Below, piece after piece: positions 29,011 to 38,687 of a DNA stretch of 64,000 nucleotides. The notes under the pieces are model-generated. The model ran no database searches, was not told the DNA's origin, and saw only the letters and a program-made list of their open reading frames with translations. The DNA comes from Prochlorococcus sp. scB243_495L20 (GTDB lineage: Bacteria > Cyanobacteriota > Cyanobacteriia > PCC-6307 > Cyanobiaceae): assembly GCA_000634215.1 (NCBI GenBank), contig JFLX01000001.1:186001-250000 (forward strand), written 5' to 3'. The position numbers and the translations under genes are program-made. Every line of letters begins with the position of its first letter. Positions within the stretch are counted from its first letter, which is position 1.

Positions 29011-29997
29011 TTAAAAGTGTTTGAAAGGTGTATTTTTAAATAATTTGTTTTTTTTATTATCTTTAAATTCTATTGCTGGTTCACCATCAGTAAAGAAACC
29101 AATTTCGTAAATATTTTTATCAAGTTTAGATAAATTCTTTGCCCATTTTTCTGGCAATGAGAAAACTAATTCATAATCTTCACCTCCAAAAAAATAATAT
29201 TCGTCCCATTTATCTCCCTTGGGCCAATCCTTATCTTTAGGTATTTTTTCATAATTTATGACAGCTTTGCAGTTGCTAGCTATTGCTAAATCTTGTAAGG
29301 CTTGAAATAGACCATCACTGCTGTCAGTACAACCTATTCTCTTTGTATTGTTATTGGAGCGAGTTTTGAGGAGGTTACTAAGAAAATTTGGGTAAACTCT
29401 AGGGCGACAAAAATGTTCAATGGATTTAATGATTAATCTTTCATTCAGAGAAAATTCATTATCGAAATTAATTTTGTTTTGTATCAAAAATCCTAGTTTG
29501 CTAAGACCATGAATTCCTGTAGTTAAGATTATATCTCCGGGTTTACACGCGTTTCTTCGTAATTCAAGTTCACCTTGAATTCCAAAGGCCGTTATTGAAA
29601 TCATTTTTTCATCCCCCTTTGAGCAATCTCCCCCCAGAATCACCCCGCCATATTCTTTTAATGCTTTATTTATTCCTTTGTATAATTCTTCAACCCAAAT
29701 CCACTCAGTTTTAGCAGGTAGAACTAGGCATATTGTAATACCTATAGTTTTCTTGCTTCCACTGGATAATAAGTCAGAGATGTTGCTAGCAACTGCTTTC
29801 CACCCAAGGTCCTCAGGACAAATAGTAATGTCATTGAAATGAACATTTTCCACCAAAGAATCAGTATTAACAAGTAAAGTTTCATTTGCAGTTTTGATTA
29901 AAGCGCAATCATCTGATATTTGGTTTATGGGCAAAAATTTTCCTAGCCTATCTATTAATTCTTTTTCCCCTATATCTTCTAATCTTTCTTTATGCAT
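29011..29997 (-). CDS. thiL: thiamine-monophosphate kinase
   Basis: A 328-residue ThiL that phosphorylates TMP to thiamine diphosphate. It carries DDCALIKTANETLLVNTDSLVENVHF with the metal-binding aspartates, AVASNISDLLSSGSK, VILGGDCSKGD, TGIHGLSKLG and FFGGEDYELVFS. The start overlaps the end of the cyclophilin gene by 8 bp, so both lie in one transcript. It abuts gap2 tail to tail with no spacer. The separate UPF0045 gene at 58956 is another possible thiamine-related protein. Confidence 0.94.
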   Translation of the reverse strand: MHKERLEDIGEKELIDRLGKFLPINQISDDCALIKTANETLLVNTDSLVENVHFNDITICPEDLGWKAVASNISDLLSSGSKKTIGITICLVLPAKTEWIWVEELYKGINKALKEYGGVILGGDCSKGDEKMISITAFGIQGELELRRNACKPGDIILTTGIHGLSKLGFLIQNKINFDNEFSLNERLIIKSIEHFCRPRVYPNFLSNLLKTRSNNNTKRIGCTDSSDGLFQALQDLAIASNCKAVINYEKIPKDKDWPKGDKWDEYYFFGGEDYELVFSLPEKWAKNLSKLDKNIYEIGFFTDGEPAIEFKDNKKNKLFKNTPFKHF

Positions 29998-31081
29998 TTA
30001 ATTTGAGGTTTTCAATCCCTTCTAAAACATCAATTGAGATTATTGTGTCATCTTTAGTAAGCTCTTCTAATACATCAAATCCATCAACAACGTAACCAAA
30101 GGCAGCATTCCTCCCGTCAATTAAATTGCGACCAGCTGGATTTAATTCTGCTTCATATAAAAAGAAGAAAAATTGCGATGAGCCATCATCAACTGCTGTA
30201 TTTGAATGAGACCATCCCAGAGTTCCAAGTGTTGCAAAGGGTAATGTTGGTGTCTCTGTGTAAAGACCTAAATCTTCAAAAGTTTGATTATAAAAAGTAT
30301 CTTTTTCATCAGGAATTCTAATTTCTAAGGGAACGTGACGTTCTTCGTTTGTTTCAGGATTTATGTAACCAATATCTTCACCGATTGGATCACCTGTTTG
30401 CAGTACAAAAAATTCTTCTGCTCTGTTGATAGGTAAATCTTTGTAGAAGTTTTTTGAAGACAAATCTATAAATGCTCCTGCTGTAAGTGGGGCGTTAAAT
30501 CCATCGACAATTGCTTGCATATCTCCTTTGGAGGTTTGGATATTGACTTTTGCTCTACCTAGTAATCTTGGTAAATTATCAAATTCCTGGGGAATAGAGT
30601 AGGGAAATTCATTTGGTAAAAAATATTCTTCTAATCCACCTATTTTATCTAAAGCATCTCTTCGAGTAGCTATAAAGGAGTATTTATCCTTTAATTTAGA
30701 GTAATTTTGGAGACTATCAAAATTTTCTTTAAGTTCTAAAAATGTTTTTTCAGCAATTTTCTTTTTATCTTTTGGTAATTCTTGAATAATTTTACTTTGG
30801 TATTTTTTTAGTAAAGATTGACATTTTGTAACAGTTTTCGTAAGTGCGGGCCATCTTCCTCCTCTTACAAGGTCACTAGTTTCTTCCAGTTTGTGTTGAA
30901 GTTCTTGCAACTCAACTTGCTTGATAGGGAGTGCGTTTCTGAGGATTGCACTAGGGTCTTTTACTGCATTTCCAGTAGGTAAATCAGCTAGTACTTGTAT
31001 TGGTTTTAAGAGAAAAACCTGTAAAATTACAATCGATAGGATTAAGAAAAGTTTGTTCTGATTTGATAAGAATTTTTGCAT
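29990..31081 (-). CDS. exported cyclophilin-type peptidyl-prolyl isomerase, TLP40-like
   Basis: A 363-residue protein with a signal peptide (hydrophobic [15 protein letters not shown], then VLADLP). The middle is a helical region of about 130 residues ([27 protein letters not shown]), and the C-terminal half is a cyclophilin domain ([49 protein letters not shown]). The architecture resembles the thylakoid-lumen TLP40/CYP38 protein involved in photosystem II assembly. Several active-site residues differ from canonical cyclophilins, as in CYP38. It is divergent from efp with a minimal spacer. Confidence 0.88.
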   Translation of the reverse strand: MQKFLSNQNKLFLILSIVILQVFLLKPIQVLADLPTGNAVKDPSAILRNALPIKQVELQELQHKLEETSDLVRGGRWPALTKTVTKCQSLLKKYQSKIIQELPKDKKKIAEKTFLELKENFDSLQNYSKLKDKYSFIATRRDALDKIGGLEEYFLPNEFPYSIPQEFDNLPRLLGRAKVNIQTSKGDMQAIVDGFNAPLTAGAFIDLSSKNFYKDLPINRAEEFFVLQTGDPIGEDIGYINPETNEERHVPLEIRIPDEKDTFYNQTFEDLGLYTETPTLPFATLGTLGWSHSNTAVDDGSSQFFFFLYEAELNPAGRNLIDGRNAAFGYVVDGFDVLEELTKDDTIISIDVLEGIENLKLNA

Positions 31082-31124
31082 AGCACTCTTGCAGGTTTAT
31101 GATCCTTGGGGATGTAATACAGGA

Positions 31125-31685
31125 ATGATTTCCAGTAACGATTTTCGCACAGGGACTACCATCGAATTGGATGGACAAGTTTGGCGTGTTGTAGAATTTC
31201 TACATGTCAAGCCTGGCAAGGGTTCTGCTTTCGTGCGAACAAAATTAAAATCAGTTCAAAGCGGCAACGTGGTTGAAAAAACTTTTCGAGCCGGAGAATC
31301 AGTACAACAGGCTATCCTTGAGAAGTCTAACCTGCAGCATACTTATGTGGAGTCTGGTGATTATGTTTTTATGGATATGACAAGTTTTGAAGAGACAAGA
31401 CTCACCTCTGAACAAATCGGTAAAGGTTCAAAGTATTTGAAAGAGGGAATGGAGGTTAATGTAATTTTCCATAATGGTAAAGTTTTAGAAGTAGAACTTC
31501 CAATATCTATTACTTTGAAAGTTACAGAGACTGATCCAGGAGTTAAAGGTGATACTGCTAGTGGGGGCACCAAACCAGCTATTCTAGAAACAGGTGCTCA
31601 AGTTATGGTTCCTTTATTCATTTCTGTTGGTGAAATGATTAAAGTTGATACTCGTAATGACAGTTATCTTGGACGTGAAAATTAA
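31125..31685 (+). CDS. efp: translation elongation factor P
   Basis: A 186-residue EF-P from the ATG at 31125 ([20 protein letters not shown]). The frame is open back to a TTG at 31089, but the canonical family start is the ATG, so the extra twelve residues are rejected. [12 protein letters not shown] carries the position that is modified in many bacteria (K or R at about 32), here KPGKG. Domains II and III end with [22 protein letters not shown] and [16 protein letters not shown]. It rescues ribosomes stalled at polyproline. It overlaps accB by one base. Confidence 0.95.
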   Translation: MISSNDFRTGTTIELDGQVWRVVEFLHVKPGKGSAFVRTKLKSVQSGNVVEKTFRAGESVQQAILEKSNLQHTYVESGDYVFMDMTSFEETRLTSEQIGKGSKYLKEGMEVNVIFHNGKVLEVELPISITLKVTETDPGVKGDTASGGTKPAILETGAQVMVPLFISVGEMIKVDTRNDSYLGREN

Positions 31686-32191
31686 TGGCTATGAAACTAG
31701 ATCATGATGACTTAAATCGCTTAATAGAGAAAATCTCTACAAGTGACATACAAGAGTTCTCGCTAGAGGGAGAAGATTTTAAACTCGAAATAAAAAGGAA
31801 TATATTTGATCAGAACCAAGTTATTAATAATTTAGTTTCTAATACTTCACTTGATAAAAAAACAATTGCTAATCAAAAAACTATTAATGATAATATTCCT
31901 ATTGTTAGTGAACCTGAAGCGCCTCAGGTGGCGCCCCCAGGGCGTTCTGATCTAACTGAAATTACTTCACCTATGGTTGGGACATTTTATAGGGCTGCAG
32001 CCCCTGGCGAGGAGCCATTCGTCGAAGTAGGGAATAACGTTAAGGTCGGTCAAACTATTTGTATTTTGGAAGCAATGAAGTTAATGAATGAAATTGAATC
32101 TGAATTTAACGCTGAAATAGTAGAGATCCTAGTTGAAAATGGAACACCAGTTGAATTTGGTCAGGTTTTAATGCGTGTTAAGCAGTCTTGA
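31685..32191 (+). CDS. accB: biotin carboxyl carrier protein of acetyl-CoA carboxylase
   Basis: A 168-residue BCCP. The N-terminal part (1-75) is helical, a Pro/Ala linker (PEAPQVAPPGR) follows, and the biotinyl domain starts at ITSPMVGTFYRAAAPGEEPF. Lysine 132 in EAMKLMNEIE is the biotin attachment site. The protein carries CO2 between biotin carboxylase and the carboxyltransferase in fatty acid synthesis. It directly follows efp, an arrangement common in cyanobacteria, and its 3' end overlaps pdxA by 24 bp. Confidence 0.95.
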   Translation: MAMKLDHDDLNRLIEKISTSDIQEFSLEGEDFKLEIKRNIFDQNQVINNLVSNTSLDKKTIANQKTINDNIPIVSEPEAPQVAPPGRSDLTEITSPMVGTFYRAAAPGEEPFVEVGNNVKVGQTICILEAMKLMNEIESEFNAEIVEILVENGTPVEFGQVLMRVKQS

Positions 32192-33202
32192 ATTGTTAGT
32201 CATTTCAACGGCAGCCTTAATAGCCTCAATCATGCTCTGAGATTGAGCAATTCCTTTGCCAGCAATATCAAATCCCGTTCCATGATCAGGAGATGTTCTT
32301 ACGAAAGGTAAACCAATTGTTGTATTGACTGAGTAATTCAGAGCTATCACTTTCATTGGGATTAAACCTTGATCATGATACATAGCAAGGATGCCATCAT
32401 GCTTTTCAGCATTTTTGTCATTCCAAGCTTTTACAGAAGAATTCCAGCAACTATCTGGTGATAACGGGCCTAATAATTCAATATCTCTATTTTTTTCATT
32501 CCAAGTAAGTAATGCATCACTGAGCCAATCTTTTTCTTCACAACCTAAAATACCCTCCTCGCCGGCGTGAGGGTTTAATCCTGCTACTTTTAAATTAGGT
32601 TTATCAGTATAGGTATTACAAAAATCTTTGAAAAGATCCAATTTAGAATGGATTAATTCTGTAGTTAATTTCTTGGGAACTTCAGAGAGGGCTATGTGTG
32701 TTGTAGCTAATAAAGTATTGAATCTCCAACCTGTAATTGGTGATTTAGCTGTGAATAACATACCGACGTTTTTTACTCCACATGATTTTGCTAGGACTTC
32801 AGTTTGACCAGAGAAGTAATGACCTGCTAGAGACCATGATTTCTTACAAATAGGTCCAGTTACAAGTGCTGAATTGGGAGATTGTTTTACAATTTCGATT
32901 GCTTTTGTTAAATATTGGAAACTTGTGTTGCCGTAACTTGATTTAGGGCCATTATCCGATGAAGAAATTTCGAGATCATGTATCTTGAAATTTTTGGGAT
33001 TTGCAAGGTTTTCTAATCCTAATGATCTAAGATTGTTATATGTATTTTGTAAATTTTTTTTTGATCCAACTAATATAAAGTCAATATCTTTTGGTAACTG
33101 ATTAGAATGAAGTGCTTTTAAGATTATTTCAGGTCCAATACCTGACTCATCTCCGACGCTTAAAACTACCTTCAATATTTTATTTGTATTTTGAAAATTC
33201 AT
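32168..33202 (-). CDS. pdxA: 4-hydroxythreonine-4-phosphate dehydrogenase
   Basis: A 344-residue PdxA that oxidises 4-phosphohydroxy-L-threonine in pyridoxal phosphate synthesis. Motifs are VLSVGDESGIGPEIILKAL, SALVTGPICKKS, metal-binding histidines in GLNPHAGEEGILG and AMYHDQGLIPMKV, and SPDHGTGFDIAGKG. Length is normal. It is followed upstream on the same strand by the epimerase gene with 21 bp between, and converges with accB with a 24-bp overlap. Confidence 0.95.
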   Translation of the reverse strand: MNFQNTNKILKVVLSVGDESGIGPEIILKALHSNQLPKDIDFILVGSKKNLQNTYNNLRSLGLENLANPKNFKIHDLEISSSDNGPKSSYGNTSFQYLTKAIEIVKQSPNSALVTGPICKKSWSLAGHYFSGQTEVLAKSCGVKNVGMLFTAKSPITGWRFNTLLATTHIALSEVPKKLTTELIHSKLDLFKDFCNTYTDKPNLKVAGLNPHAGEEGILGCEEKDWLSDALLTWNEKNRDIELLGPLSPDSCWNSSVKAWNDKNAEKHDGILAMYHDQGLIPMKVIALNYSVNTTIGLPFVRTSPDHGTGFDIAGKGIAQSQSMIEAIKAAVEMTNNSRLLNTH

Positions 33203-33223
33203 ATAAAGATTTTAAATTTATTT

Positions 33224-34102
33224 TTAACTATTCAAAAAGCAGTTTTTTAAACCTATTTTATAGTTTTTATAAATTAGTTTATATCCGAGTGTTTCGCATA
33301 AAAGTTTGTTTGAAACTCTTCTATTTTCCATCCAAAAAGACTTAGCTATAGGTGATAATTCCTTTTGTGCATCCTCAAATAATATTGGCTTTGGCATTTT
33401 TAAACCAAGTAAATCGTAGCAATATTGAATAACTTCTATCTGAGAACAAGGTTTATCATCTGCAACATTAATAATTTGGTAAAATTTTAATGAATTTTTA
33501 TTTTGTAATAGATAGATAATTGAATGTGTAATGTCAGCAACATGAACTCTCGAAAATATTTGATTTTTTTTGGAAATAACACGAATGTTTTTATTTTTTA
33601 TCGCTTCAAAAGTGGATCGTCCAGGCCCATAAATACCTGGTAACCTAAAAATTTGAACAGGCAAACCAGATTCAATCCATTCTTTTTCACAATTTAATCT
33701 CTTATGACTTCTCTTTTGAAAAGGGTTTGGTTCATCAATTTCAGAAACCCAAGCACCCTTTGTGTTCCCATAAACTCCTGTTGTAGATAAATATCCAACC
33801 CATTCAAGGGGTAAACTTTTTAGTTTATTTTTAAGCCTTTTCAGTACTGGATCTTTTCCATTTTTGTCAGGAGGGATGCAACTAAGAATATGCGTAACTC
33901 CATCAAAAGTTTTTTCACCAGGGAACATGTAGTTTTCACTGTCGAAAACAAAACTATTTGGATCACTGTTTGCAGATCTTGAGCTTGTTAAAACAGTGCA
34001 ACCCAATTTTCTAACAGTTTTTGCAAAAAAATTTCCACTGAAACCACATCCTAAGATTAAAAATTTATTTTTATTTCCGAGTAAACTTGCAGGCTTCTTC
34101 AT
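33224..34102 (-). CDS. NAD(P)-dependent epimerase/dehydratase-like protein (YeeZ type)
   Basis: A 292-residue extended short-chain dehydrogenase-like protein. The Rossmann motif is FLILGCGFSGNFFAKTV, and WVGYLSTTGVYGNTKGAWVSE holds an SSTGVYG-like active-site serine and tyrosine. IFRLPGIYGPGRSTFEAI and RVHVADITHSIIYLL follow. This pattern matches the YeeZ subgroup, whose substrate is unknown. It precedes pdxA on the same strand. Its start is separated by 32 bp from the divergent small ORF at 34135. Confidence 0.86.
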   Translation of the reverse strand: MKKPASLLGNKNKFLILGCGFSGNFFAKTVRKLGCTVLTSSRSANSDPNSFVFDSENYMFPGEKTFDGVTHILSCIPPDKNGKDPVLKRLKNKLKSLPLEWVGYLSTTGVYGNTKGAWVSEIDEPNPFQKRSHKRLNCEKEWIESGLPVQIFRLPGIYGPGRSTFEAIKNKNIRVISKKNQIFSRVHVADITHSIIYLLQNKNSLKFYQIINVADDKPCSQIEVIQYCYDLLGLKMPKPILFEDAQKELSPIAKSFWMENRRVSNKLLCETLGYKLIYKNYKIGLKNCFLNS

Positions 34103-34134
34103 TTTGTTCTAAAGTAGTACATATGTATTAACTA

Positions 34135-34365
34135 ATGATGAAGACAGCTCTTAAGCCCGATTTAAGATCAAAAACTTTCTGTATTAGCAAAAGTTATCCC
34201 CGTCTTATCGAGAAAGAAATAGTTTTAATTAATTTTAAATTCTATCAAAAATTATTTGTCTTTCTTATTTCATTATCGACAATTTTAATATTCTCAGAAT
34301 CGCCAAGAGAATTGGAAAATATATGTGAGAGTTATAACTCTAAAAAAATATGTAATGTTTGGTAG
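34135..34365 (+). CDS. small hypothetical protein with one hydrophobic segment
   Basis: A 76-residue ORF (ATG at 34135, a second ATG at 34138) with a hydrophobic stretch at about 39-53 (LFVFLISLSTILIF) preceded by basic residues and followed by a polar tail with two cysteines (ENICESYNSKKICNVW). It could be a small membrane or exported protein. I recognise no family. It is divergent from the epimerase gene, and its stop directly abuts the stop of the HNH gene on the other strand, which suggests it is a real, packed gene. Function unknown. Confidence 0.5.
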   Translation: MMKTALKPDLRSKTFCISKSYPRLIEKEIVLINFKFYQKLFVFLISLSTILIFSESPRELENICESYNSKKICNVW

Positions 34366-34767
34366 TCAAGCTGCTTTATATTCCGAGTTATCTTTTTCGT
34401 AATTTTCATTTTTTACCTTAAAGTTTGGATTAGCCCATTGTAGTAATCTAATAGCTAATCTTAAATCCCCTTCCAACCAAGCTCTTATAGCCATTGCTCT
34501 TCGAGGATCATAAAATTTTTGCCTTCTGTACCAATACAAAGCATTTTCATCTGATTTATCTCCATTGCAGGAAAGACATGCAGGGACACAGTTTTGTGTT
34601 GAACTTAAGCCTCCTTGACTTCGTGGTATGACATGGTCGATAGATTCAGATGGTTTTCCGCAATATATACAACTTTTTCCTGTAAATCTGTGAATAGATT
34701 TTCGCCATTGTCTAAATCTGAACTTAGGACATAAATCCTCTAAAAACACCGCATCATTAATATGCAT
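34366..34767 (-). CDS. HNH endonuclease family protein
   Basis: A 133-residue protein with a complete HNH/zinc module: CIYCGKPSESIDHVIPRSQGG, then NCVPACLSCNGDKSD. The DHV and N...C..C spacing is that of the widespread cyanobacterial and plastid HNH family. These proteins are probable DNA nucleases or repair factors; the physiological role is unknown. It ends exactly where the divergent 34135 ORF ends. A 163-bp AT-rich gap without recognisable features lies upstream. Confidence 0.88.
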   Translation of the reverse strand: MHINDAVFLEDLCPKFRFRQWRKSIHRFTGKSCIYCGKPSESIDHVIPRSQGGLSSTQNCVPACLSCNGDKSDENALYWYRRQKFYDPRRAMAIRAWLEGDLRLAIRLLQWANPNFKVKNENYEKDNSEYKAA

Positions 34768-34930
34768 TCAGAATATTTAGTTAAATAAATAATCGCTTGA
34801 ATATAATAAAAGTCAACATTTATTTATCCTTTTTAGGCTAAATTTGCCATGAAAATTTGATTTAGTGTGTTTAGATACAAAATAGTATTCAGTAAATTTT
34901 GAAAAAATTGTTATTTTTCTAAAAACTTAA

Positions 34931-35395
34931 TTAATAACTATATCTATCAAGTGTTTCATCAGTAAATTTTTCAGAAATTTCTTTATTAGTTTCTTCTAAT
35001 TCTTTTTCTAATTTTATTCTTTTGTTTTCCCTATCTAGTGCTTCTTTTTCTTTTCTTTCTTCTTCTTTTTTTAACTCTCGTATTAGTTTTCTATTTGGAT
35101 GAAGATTATCTAAATATTCAATGCAATAACTAAATTTTTCTCTTTCCCTTATAACGGTTTCAGTAATTTGCGCTGCTGCATTTTTAGGTGAAACTTTAAA
35201 TAATCCTCCTTTTTGTTTTTTTATATATGTATAAGCTGCATCCCAACTACTTTCATGGTCGTTTCCAGCATCTCGCATAGCACAAAAAATCTCTGCACCA
35301 AATGAACTTGCAATTACTTTTGGAGTAGTAAGGGTTAGAGGAGTGAAAATTCCCAACGCTAATAATATTAGTTTTTTATTCTCAAATGTTTTCAT
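34931..35395 (-). CDS. exported cyanobacterial hypothetical protein with coiled-coil tail
   Basis: A 154-residue protein with a signal peptide (KKLILLALGIFTPLTLTTP, likely cut after VIASS). The mature part has FGAEIFCAMRDAGNDHESSWDAAYTYIKKQ and a second cysteine in FSYCIEYL, which could form a disulfide. From about 105 the chain is strongly charged and heptad-like (KKEEERKEKEALDRENKRIK), a likely coiled coil. It resembles small periplasmic proteins common in marine picocyanobacteria, but I cannot name the family with certainty. Confidence 0.75.
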   Translation of the reverse strand: MKTFENKKLILLALGIFTPLTLTTPKVIASSFGAEIFCAMRDAGNDHESSWDAAYTYIKKQKGGLFKVSPKNAAAQITETVIREREKFSYCIEYLDNLHPNRKLIRELKKEEERKEKEALDRENKRIKLEKELEETNKEISEKFTDETLDRYSY

Positions 35396-35451
35396 TAGCC
35401 ATTTATCTTCTATTTAAAAATATCTTTTATTAACAATATGTCTATAGAAAT

Positions 35452-35964
35452 TTAAGATTTAATTACTCCAAATATATTCAAGCATTTCACAACTAAAGGA
35501 AGAATTAGAAGCACAGTAATCAACCTAACTGCGTGTAGGGTAGCTACTGCAGCTCCTACCCCATACTCTGATCCCACAAGACTCATACCGCTAATACCTC
35601 CTGGTGCTGCACCAAGAATTGTTGTTATCACATCGATATTAAGTAATCTGCTTGTCCATAATCCAATTGCTAATCCTGTAATAACTAAAGTAAAAGTTAT
35701 TAAAATAGCAGGCCTCCATAAGGTTTGAATATCGATTAATGAGTCTTTAGTTAAAGATGTACCAATCACTGTACCAATGCCGATTTCTAAAATAGTTCTT
35801 GTGCCTGTTGGCCACTCTGCAATATCGACTTTGCCACTGATGCTTAGTATGCTTGCGCCTATTAAGGCACCTGCAAGAGGAGCTGCAGGGATGCCTGTTT
35901 TCAGAGCTAAAGTCCCAAAAATGCCACCAGCAAGAAGGTAATATATAAGACTTAAGTTTGGCAT
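35452..35964 (-). CDS. AbrB-duplication (AmoA-like) membrane protein, single-repeat form
   Basis: A 170-residue protein composed almost entirely of hydrophobic helices: IYYLLAGGIFGTLALKTGIP, AGALIGASILSISG, ILITFTLVITGLAIGLW and LITVLLILPLVVKCL. The TTILGAAPGGISGMSLVG motif is characteristic of the AbrB-duplication family, often labelled ammonia monooxygenase in databases. Typical members have two repeats (about 350 residues), so this is a half-length, single-repeat form. The substrate is unknown and the common label should not be taken literally. Confidence 0.8.
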   Translation of the reverse strand: MPNLSLIYYLLAGGIFGTLALKTGIPAAPLAGALIGASILSISGKVDIAEWPTGTRTILEIGIGTVIGTSLTKDSLIDIQTLWRPAILITFTLVITGLAIGLWTSRLLNIDVITTILGAAPGGISGMSLVGSEYGVGAAVATLHAVRLITVLLILPLVVKCLNIFGVIKS

Positions 35965-36097
35965 AATTTATAATGATGTTTGGACATAATATTAGAAAAA
36001 AATTTATTTATTTAAGTTTATAGTCAAAAAATATTTTTGTTTTCCTCTCCTAATGTCCCCTTTTGTTGGCATAATATAACTTAAAGCATTAATTTTT

Positions 36098-36295
36098 ATG
36101 TCTTCACAAATTACATATAAAGATAATAAAAATCGCATTAAGAAAAAATTATCTTTTTTTGAGGGTGGCCACCAGCTTGAAAAATTAGAGTTTGCACTCG
36201 CAATAGCTCAAACTAAGGGTGATGAAAAAAAATCAATCATTCTTAGAAAAAAGATTGTTGAATTAGGGGGCAATGTTGAAGAGCCAGGAACTTAA
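36098..36295 (+). CDS. small conserved-looking hypothetical protein
   Basis: A 65-residue, lysine-rich, probably helical protein (KKKLSFFEGGHQLEKLEFALAIAQTKGDEKKSIILRKKIVELGG). No membrane segment or metal site is visible. It lies 1 bp from the end of the convergent aminotransferase gene and has an AT-rich upstream region. Its balanced composition and codon use suggest a real gene, but I recognise no family and suggest no function. Confidence 0.65.
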   Translation: MSSQITYKDNKNRIKKKLSFFEGGHQLEKLEFALAIAQTKGDEKKSIILRKKIVELGGNVEEPGT

Positions 36296-36296
36296 C

Positions 36297-37460
36297 TTAA
36301 CTTTTCTCAAGATATTTAGATACCTCAACTAATGCTTCACCAGCTTGTTGGGCTGTAATTTTACCGAGACCAAGCAGAGTATTACTAATAGCAGAAACTA
36401 CTGTAATAATATCCGTATCATTTACATAACCTAAATGTCCGACTCTAAATATTTTTCCTTTTAAATGATCTTGACCTCCAGCAAGTAAAATATTAAAACT
36501 ACTCTTTATCTTTTTTCGAAATTCTTCAGCATCCATCCCTTCAGTTTTTATTGCAGTAATAGAAGGGCTTAAGTACTTTTCATCAGCAAATAATTTTAAA
36601 TTTAAAGCCTTTACAGCATTACTCATTGCTAATTTATGTTTATTATGTCTGCGGAAAATGTTATCCAAGCCCTCTTCTCTCATCATTTTTAAAGCTTCAT
36701 CTAAAGCAAAAACTAAATTAACTGCTGGAGTATATGGATTACTGTTACTTAAAAGACTTTTTCTGTAGGATTTTAAATTTAAATAAAATTTTGGCAAATT
36801 AGATTTTTCTGAAGCTTTCCATGCTTTTTGGCTCATTGATATAAAACTAAGCCCCGGAGGTATCATATATCCTTTCTGTGATCCTGAAGCAACAATATCT
36901 AATTCCCATTCATCTACTGGTACATTGCAAGCTCCAAGACTTGTAACGCAATCAATAATTGATAAAGCTGTGTTGTGTCCGCGAATATATGAACTTATAG
37001 TTTCTAGATCATTAATTACACCTGTTGAGGTTTCAGAATGAGTCAAAATAACTGCCTTTATTTCTTTTTGTTTATCTTCCTCTAATACCTTTTTGAATTT
37101 TTCTGGATCAAGCGGAGTACCCCATTCGGACTCAATTTTTATTACTTCCAGACCAAATTCTTTAGCAACTTTTACCCATCTTTCGCCAAATTTACCATTT
37201 TCTCCACAAATTACTTTATCTCCTCTACTTAAGGTATTTATTATTCCAGCCTCCATTGCGGCAGTCCCACTACCAGTGATTGTTAGAACATCATTTTTAG
37301 TTTGATGAAGCCACTGTAAATTTTTAGTTGTACTCTCTACTAGATCTTGAAATTCTTTACTGCGATGGCCTATTGGATGCTTACTTAATGCTTGTAAAAC
37401 TTTTTCTGGAACTGGTGTAGGTCCTGGAATCATCAAGGATAATTTTTGTTGTATGGCCAC
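36297..37460 (-). CDS. class V aminotransferase, alanine-glyoxylate / serine-pyruvate type
   Basis: A 387-residue PLP enzyme with MIPGPTPVPEKVLQAL at the start, HRSKEFQDLVE, GSGTAAMEAGI, SIIDCVTSLGACNVPVDEW and the PLP lysine in SGSQKGYMIPPGLSF (about 194). This is the cyanobacterial enzyme historically called the soluble hydrogenase small subunit; the motifs support an aminotransferase with glyoxylate or serine as substrates, relevant to photorespiration. It is divergent from cbiD. Confidence 0.92.
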   Translation of the reverse strand: MAIQQKLSLMIPGPTPVPEKVLQALSKHPIGHRSKEFQDLVESTTKNLQWLHQTKNDVLTITGSGTAAMEAGIINTLSRGDKVICGENGKFGERWVKVAKEFGLEVIKIESEWGTPLDPEKFKKVLEEDKQKEIKAVILTHSETSTGVINDLETISSYIRGHNTALSIIDCVTSLGACNVPVDEWELDIVASGSQKGYMIPPGLSFISMSQKAWKASEKSNLPKFYLNLKSYRKSLLSNSNPYTPAVNLVFALDEALKMMREEGLDNIFRRHNKHKLAMSNAVKALNLKLFADEKYLSPSITAIKTEGMDAEEFRKKIKSSFNILLAGGQDHLKGKIFRVGHLGYVNDTDIITVVSAISNTLLGLGKITAQQAGEALVEVSKYLEKS

Positions 37461-37520
37461 TTTTTATTAAATAGGTCATTCTTAGATTAGTTCTCATTAT
37501 ATATTTTTCAATTACTTGAT

Positions 37521-38633
37521 TTGAAAAAAGGATTTTCTTTACCTTTGTGGGTTGCTGGAGCTGCTAAGGCAGCATTAAAAAAACTAGTAGGGTTTCCATT
37601 TAAGAATTATGAACTAATAAAAATTCCTAATGAAAAAAAAGAAATAAAAATCGAGATTCATTCTGTTGGTTTACTTAAAGATGACTCGCATGCATTAGGA
37701 ATTACCTTCGCAAAGTCTGGATTAGATCTTGACATTACACAAAACTTAGAGATATGGACAATAGCCTCTTTAGAAAAAATTTCTTTTAATAATCCTGTTC
37801 AAACAAATCCAATAAATATTATTGCAGGATCTGGTGTAGGGATAAAAGAAGATACATCAGAGATATGTATTTCTAATTTTGCCAAAGAAGTTTTATATGA
37901 AAATTTATTAGATAGTATTCCTGCCGGCTTTAATTTGAAATTAGAAATTATTTTCCCAAATGGAGCGTTTTTAGCTGAAAGAACTAGTAATAAGTCATTT
38001 GGTATTGTTGGTGGATTATCTATCATTGGTACTTCCGCTGAGACTTATTCCAGTGCTTCACCTGATCAATTAGAAGAGGCTAAAAATAATCTAGCAAAGT
38101 TAATTCAAAATGATTTTAAAGGGGAAGTTGTATTTGTTATTGGGGAAAATGGGTTAAATTTGGCCAAAACTCATAATGTTAATTTGCCAATTATCAAAAT
38201 TGGAAATTGGATAGGACCATTATTAGTTGACGCTGCAATAAAAAAAGTTAAAACTGTAATTCTTTTTGGTTATCACGGGAAATTAATTAAATTAGCAGGC
38301 GGTATTTTTCATACACATAATCATTTAGCTGATGCAAGAATTGAGATTCTTATTTTTTTAGCCGTTCAAGAAAAGTTACCACCTGAAATAATAGTTGAAT
38401 TATCTCAGTTAGATAATCTTGAGAATGCATTACAACTTCTTGAAAGATTTAATAAATCTTTAGCTGATAAATTATTTAAGAATTTATCAAATACGATCGA
38501 AAAGCGTTCTTTTAATTATGTAAATAGGTATGTAAAAACCGATATGGAAATTGCATCAATCATTTTTGATAGAAAAAGGAAAATTAGGTGGGCTGGAATT
38601 AATGGCAATAAGTATATTTCTTATTTTCAATGA
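37521..38633 (+). CDS. cbiD: cobalt-precorrin-5B (C1)-methyltransferase CbiD
   Basis: A 370-residue CbiD, which methylates C1 in the anaerobic (early cobalt) branch of the corrin ring pathway. It shows an N-terminal AAGAAKAALKKL-like segment (VAGAAKAALKKLVG), GSGVGIKEDTSEICIS, PNGAFLAERTSNKSFGIVGGLSIIGTS and FGYHGKLIKLAGGIFHTHNHLADAR. The start is TTG. Prochlorococcus makes pseudocobalamin, and the B12-dependent queG is also in this window. It precedes guaA by 54 bp, a conserved order in the genus. Confidence 0.93.
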   Translation: MKKGFSLPLWVAGAAKAALKKLVGFPFKNYELIKIPNEKKEIKIEIHSVGLLKDDSHALGITFAKSGLDLDITQNLEIWTIASLEKISFNNPVQTNPINIIAGSGVGIKEDTSEICISNFAKEVLYENLLDSIPAGFNLKLEIIFPNGAFLAERTSNKSFGIVGGLSIIGTSAETYSSASPDQLEEAKNNLAKLIQNDFKGEVVFVIGENGLNLAKTHNVNLPIIKIGNWIGPLLVDAAIKKVKTVILFGYHGKLIKLAGGIFHTHNHLADARIEILIFLAVQEKLPPEIIVELSQLDNLENALQLLERFNKSLADKLFKNLSNTIEKRSFNYVNRYVKTDMEIASIIFDRKRKIRWAGINGNKYISYFQ

Positions 38634-38687
38634 GATTAATTTGTGATTCATTATGCTTTTGTAAATAAATTGAGTTAACTTTTATAC

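Noticed and set aside
31089-31124. N-terminal extension of EF-P from a TTG
   Set aside because: The family starts at MISSNDF, and the ATG at 31125 gives the canonical length.
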